A DNA stretch of 8,071 nucleotides. Origin: an uncultured Lachnospiraceae bacterium. GTDB lineage: Bacteria; Bacillota; Clostridia; Lachnospirales; Lachnospiraceae. Each line of letters begins with the position of its first letter. The first letter of the stretch is position 1. Below the pieces are notes generated by a model. It ran no database searches, had not been told where the DNA came from, and was given only the letters and a program-made list of their open reading frames with translations. The translations under genes were made by a program, and so were the position numbers. Location of the stretch: contig CALDIE010000209.1 in assembly GCA_937901625.1 (NCBI GenBank), forward strand, positions 1 to 8,071. Reading direction: 5' to 3'. Positions 6,555-8,071 of the stretch are shown here, in pieces.

Positions 6555-7512
6555 GATTTTGACAAGCATTCTTATATGGACATCTTTTCTTTTGTGTTCC
6601 TGTGGCAAAGATGAGATTCCCTTATCGTACGGGACTCTCGAAAACGATCCGAACTACGTGATCGAAGTGAAATCCGAACAGCTTTCCTCGGATTTCTTCG
6701 CGAAAGATCTTTGTGCCATAGCGCAGGATAAGACTGATACGAGCAGCATTGATCCGACGATCATCAATGCTGCCGGTGTTTATGCGCTCGATGACGTAAG
6801 CGTATTGTACTCCTATCAGGCCAACGAGAGAGTAAATCCTGCTTCTTTGACAAAGTTAATGACGGCGCTATTGGTTTTTGAAAATTGCAACTTAAATGAC
6901 ATGGTCACGGTCGGAGACGTAAAAATCTCCGAAGAGGGCGCGCAGCTCTTTAACTTAAAAGAGGGCGACCTGATCTCTGTCCGCGACCTTCTGTATATTA
7001 CATTGATCCATTCAGGCAACGACGCCGCGCTGGCTTTGGCGATTTATGTAGCCGGTTCGGAAGAAGCCTTTGTCGATATGATGAATGAGAGAGCCCTGGA
7101 ACTGGGGGCAACCAATACGCACTTTGAAAACCCTCACGGTCTGACGAGTGAAAATCATTACACAACAGCCTACGATCTGTATCTGATCTTCAATTCGGAT
7201 ATTCAATATCCGGAGTTTCAGACCATCATCAATACAACCACGTACACGGTCAATTACGCGCATTCCAACGGTGAAGCGGTATCAAAAGATATATCCTCCA
7301 CCAACAAATATCTGACCAATGTGTACGATTCGCCCGATATCGTTACGATCGTCGGCGGAAAGACAGGCTCTACATCGGCCGCCGGAAAATGTCTGATCAT
7401 CTACGCGACATCCGTTTCCGGCAAACCTTATATCTGCGTGATCATGGGAGCAGGAGATGAGGATACCCTCTACCATTACATGACCAGGCTTTGTAATGAA
7501 GTATGTAATTGA
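6538..7512 (+). CDS. Predicted lipoprotein serine D-Ala-D-Ala carboxypeptidase (PBP5-like)
   Basis: Removes the terminal D-alanine from pentapeptide stems outside the membrane, which limits cross-linking. The 324-residue product has the peptidase S11 motifs: SLTK (103-106, Ser103 nucleophile in NPASLTKLMTALL), SGN (159-161 in HSGNDAALAL) and KTG (275-277 in VGGKTGSTSAAGK). The N-terminus is a short basic stretch (MKYINK), a hydrophobic core and LCSC (19-22), a plausible lipobox with Cys22 lipidated. The protein ends about 47 residues after KTG, so the PBP5 C-terminal beta domain and amphipathic anchor are absent. The GTG at 6538 is chosen because it preserves the signal peptide; its Shine-Dalgarno AGGAG (6521-6525) is 12 bases away, longer than ideal, and it overlaps mgsA by 17 bp, suggesting coupling. 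Beta-lactamase is less likely given SLTK/SGN/KTG in this sequence context. Confidence 0.88.
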   Translation: MKYINKILTSILIWTSFLLCSCGKDEIPLSYGTLENDPNYVIEVKSEQLSSDFFAKDLCAIAQDKTDTSSIDPTIINAAGVYALDDVSVLYSYQANERVNPASLTKLMTALLVFENCNLNDMVTVGDVKISEEGAQLFNLKEGDLISVRDLLYITLIHSGNDAALALAIYVAGSEEAFVDMMNERALELGATNTHFENPHGLTSENHYTTAYDLYLIFNSDIQYPEFQTIINTTTYTVNYAHSNGEAVSKDISSTNKYLTNVYDSPDIVTIVGGKTGSTSAAGKCLIIYATSVSGKPYICVIMGAGDEDTLYHYMTRLCNEVCN

Positions 7513-7522
7513 TCTTACTGTT

Positions 7523-7534
7523 AAAGGGGAAAGG
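7523..7534 (+). promoter_or_regulatory. Ribosome binding site of the HlyD-like gene
   Basis: AAAGGGGAAAGG ends one base before the ATG at 7536. Its AAAGGGG part (7523-7529) has a 6-base spacing. It supports 7536 as a real start in the 23-bp gap after the carboxypeptidase gene. Confidence 0.7.
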
Positions 7535-7535
7535 C

Positions 7536-8071
7536 ATGAAACAGAAATCCAGAAAATATATATCGATCCCGCCCCTGACAGTGGTCGTAACCGCTTTAAC
7601 CACACTGTTACTTATCATAGTAGTTCTTATTCAGTTAGGCTATGCGCTCAGCCGTAAAGATGTTGCCGGCTTTCAGGTCAGAAAGGGGTCTTTGGCTTTG
7701 GACAACAACTATACCGGCATCATATTACGTTCGGAAACGGTGGTTACTACCGGCAGCTCCGGTTATATCACTTATTTTTCCAGACAGGGGGAACACGTCG
7801 GCTACGGTGACAATATCTACGCCCTCGACGAATCCGGCACACTGCAGAATCTGATCGCGAGCGCTAACACCACCGAAAGTATATTGTCGGATGAAGAGTT
7901 AACCGACCTTCGAATCGATATCGCTAATTTTTCCCACAATTTTGATCCCGAGGATTATCGTGACGCTTATGATTTCAGTTATGATATCAACGGAAAAGCC
8001 CTCCGCCTGGCCAACAAAAATGTCCTTCAAAACCTCGATGCCGTTAACGGCGGCTACAATATCGATATGAT
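7536..8071 (+). CDS. HlyD-like membrane adaptor protein, 3'-truncated by the window
   Basis: An open frame from the ATG at 7536 runs off the window with 178 complete codons. It has a basic N-terminus (MKQKSRK), one membrane helix (about residues 13-37), then an extracytoplasmic segment. That segment includes GIILRSETVVTTGSSGYITYF (written in two parts: GIILRSETVV at about 61-70, then TTGSSGYITYF) followed by GEHVGYGDNIYALDESG, the pattern of a biotinyl/lipoyl-like half-motif in HlyD/membrane-fusion proteins. After this comes a charged, helical, Asp-rich region (about 115-178). From memory, similar HlyD-family proteins occur in Clostridia beside sepF and yggS-type division genes, so a wall or division role is possible but inferred. 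The rest of the protein, including the return half of the lipoyl motif, is not visible. An export-pump adaptor is the other reading. Confidence 0.68.
   Translation, partial: MKQKSRKYISIPPLTVVVTALTTLLLIIVVLIQLGYALSRKDVAGFQVRKGSLALDNNYTGIILRSETVVTTGSSGYITYFSRQGEHVGYGDNIYALDESGTLQNLIASANTTESILSDEELTDLRIDIANFSHNFDPEDYRDAYDFSYDINGKALRLANKNVLQNLDAVNGGYNIDM

Noticed and set aside
6559..6590. TTGACA resembling a -35 box near the carboxypeptidase start
   Set aside because: No acceptable -10 box lies 16-18 bases downstream; it encodes Leu-Thr of the signal peptide.
6847..6875. Second TTGACA inside the carboxypeptidase gene
   Set aside because: It encodes the SLTK active-site motif and has no -10 partner at proper spacing.
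7282..7605. Minus-strand open frame of 107 codons across the carboxypeptidase end
   Set aside because: It overlaps two well-supported + strand genes and shows no recognisable motif.
7642..7854. Plus-strand open frame of 70 codons
   Set aside because: It is an out-of-frame shadow within the HlyD-like gene, whose frame from 7536 has a better ribosome site, a membrane helix and family-like motifs.

Overview
The window is a stretch of a low-to-moderate GC Gram-positive (Clostridia) chromosome. It most resembles the Lachnospiraceae, judging by protein style (an unusually long PBP2 with a helical insert, RodA with a SYGLTS C-terminal motif, purine-rich Shine-Dalgarno sites) and by the gene neighbourhood. 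This placement rests on recalled family features, not on a search. The first 50 bases are not genomic: they match the 3' part of the Illumina P5/TruSeq universal adapter. The window therefore starts at a contig end in a draft or metagenomic assembly, and genomic sequence begins at base 51.

Layout, all on the + strand: mreC (5'-truncated, 51-770), mreD (790-1299), a class B penicillin-binding protein PBP2/MrdA (1289-4153), minC (4181-4972), rodA (4962-6137), methylglyoxal synthase mgsA (6159-6554), a predicted lipoprotein D,D-carboxypeptidase (6538-7512), and the start of an HlyD-like membrane adaptor (7536 to beyond 8071). Gaps are at most 27 bp and three junctions overlap (11, 11 and 17 bp). 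I see no terminator hairpin with a T-run and no convincing internal promoter, so this looks like the middle of one long transcription unit whose promoter (probably ahead of mreB) and end lie outside the window. No stretch over 300 bases lacks a gene. I found no RNA gene, CRISPR array, mobile element or long repeat.

The genes form a cell-shape and wall-elongation module. MreC and MreD are membrane scaffolds of the elongasome. RodA is the SEDS glycosyltransferase and PBP2 its partner transpeptidase. The carboxypeptidase trims pentapeptide stems and so limits cross-linking. MinC is an inhibitor of FtsZ assembly that couples division-site choice to the same operon. MgsA is a metabolic enzyme (DHAP to methylglyoxal) that appears to travel with the cluster.

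I do not see a clearly new system. The points most worth a second look are: minC directly overlapping rodA with no minD or minE between them; an altered MinD-contact motif in that MinC; the roughly 240-residue insert in PBP2; a Glu in MgsA where the catalytic Asp71 of the E. coli enzyme is expected; the lipobox on a carboxypeptidase that lacks the usual C-terminal anchor; and the adapter read-through that would create a false N-terminus for MreC.
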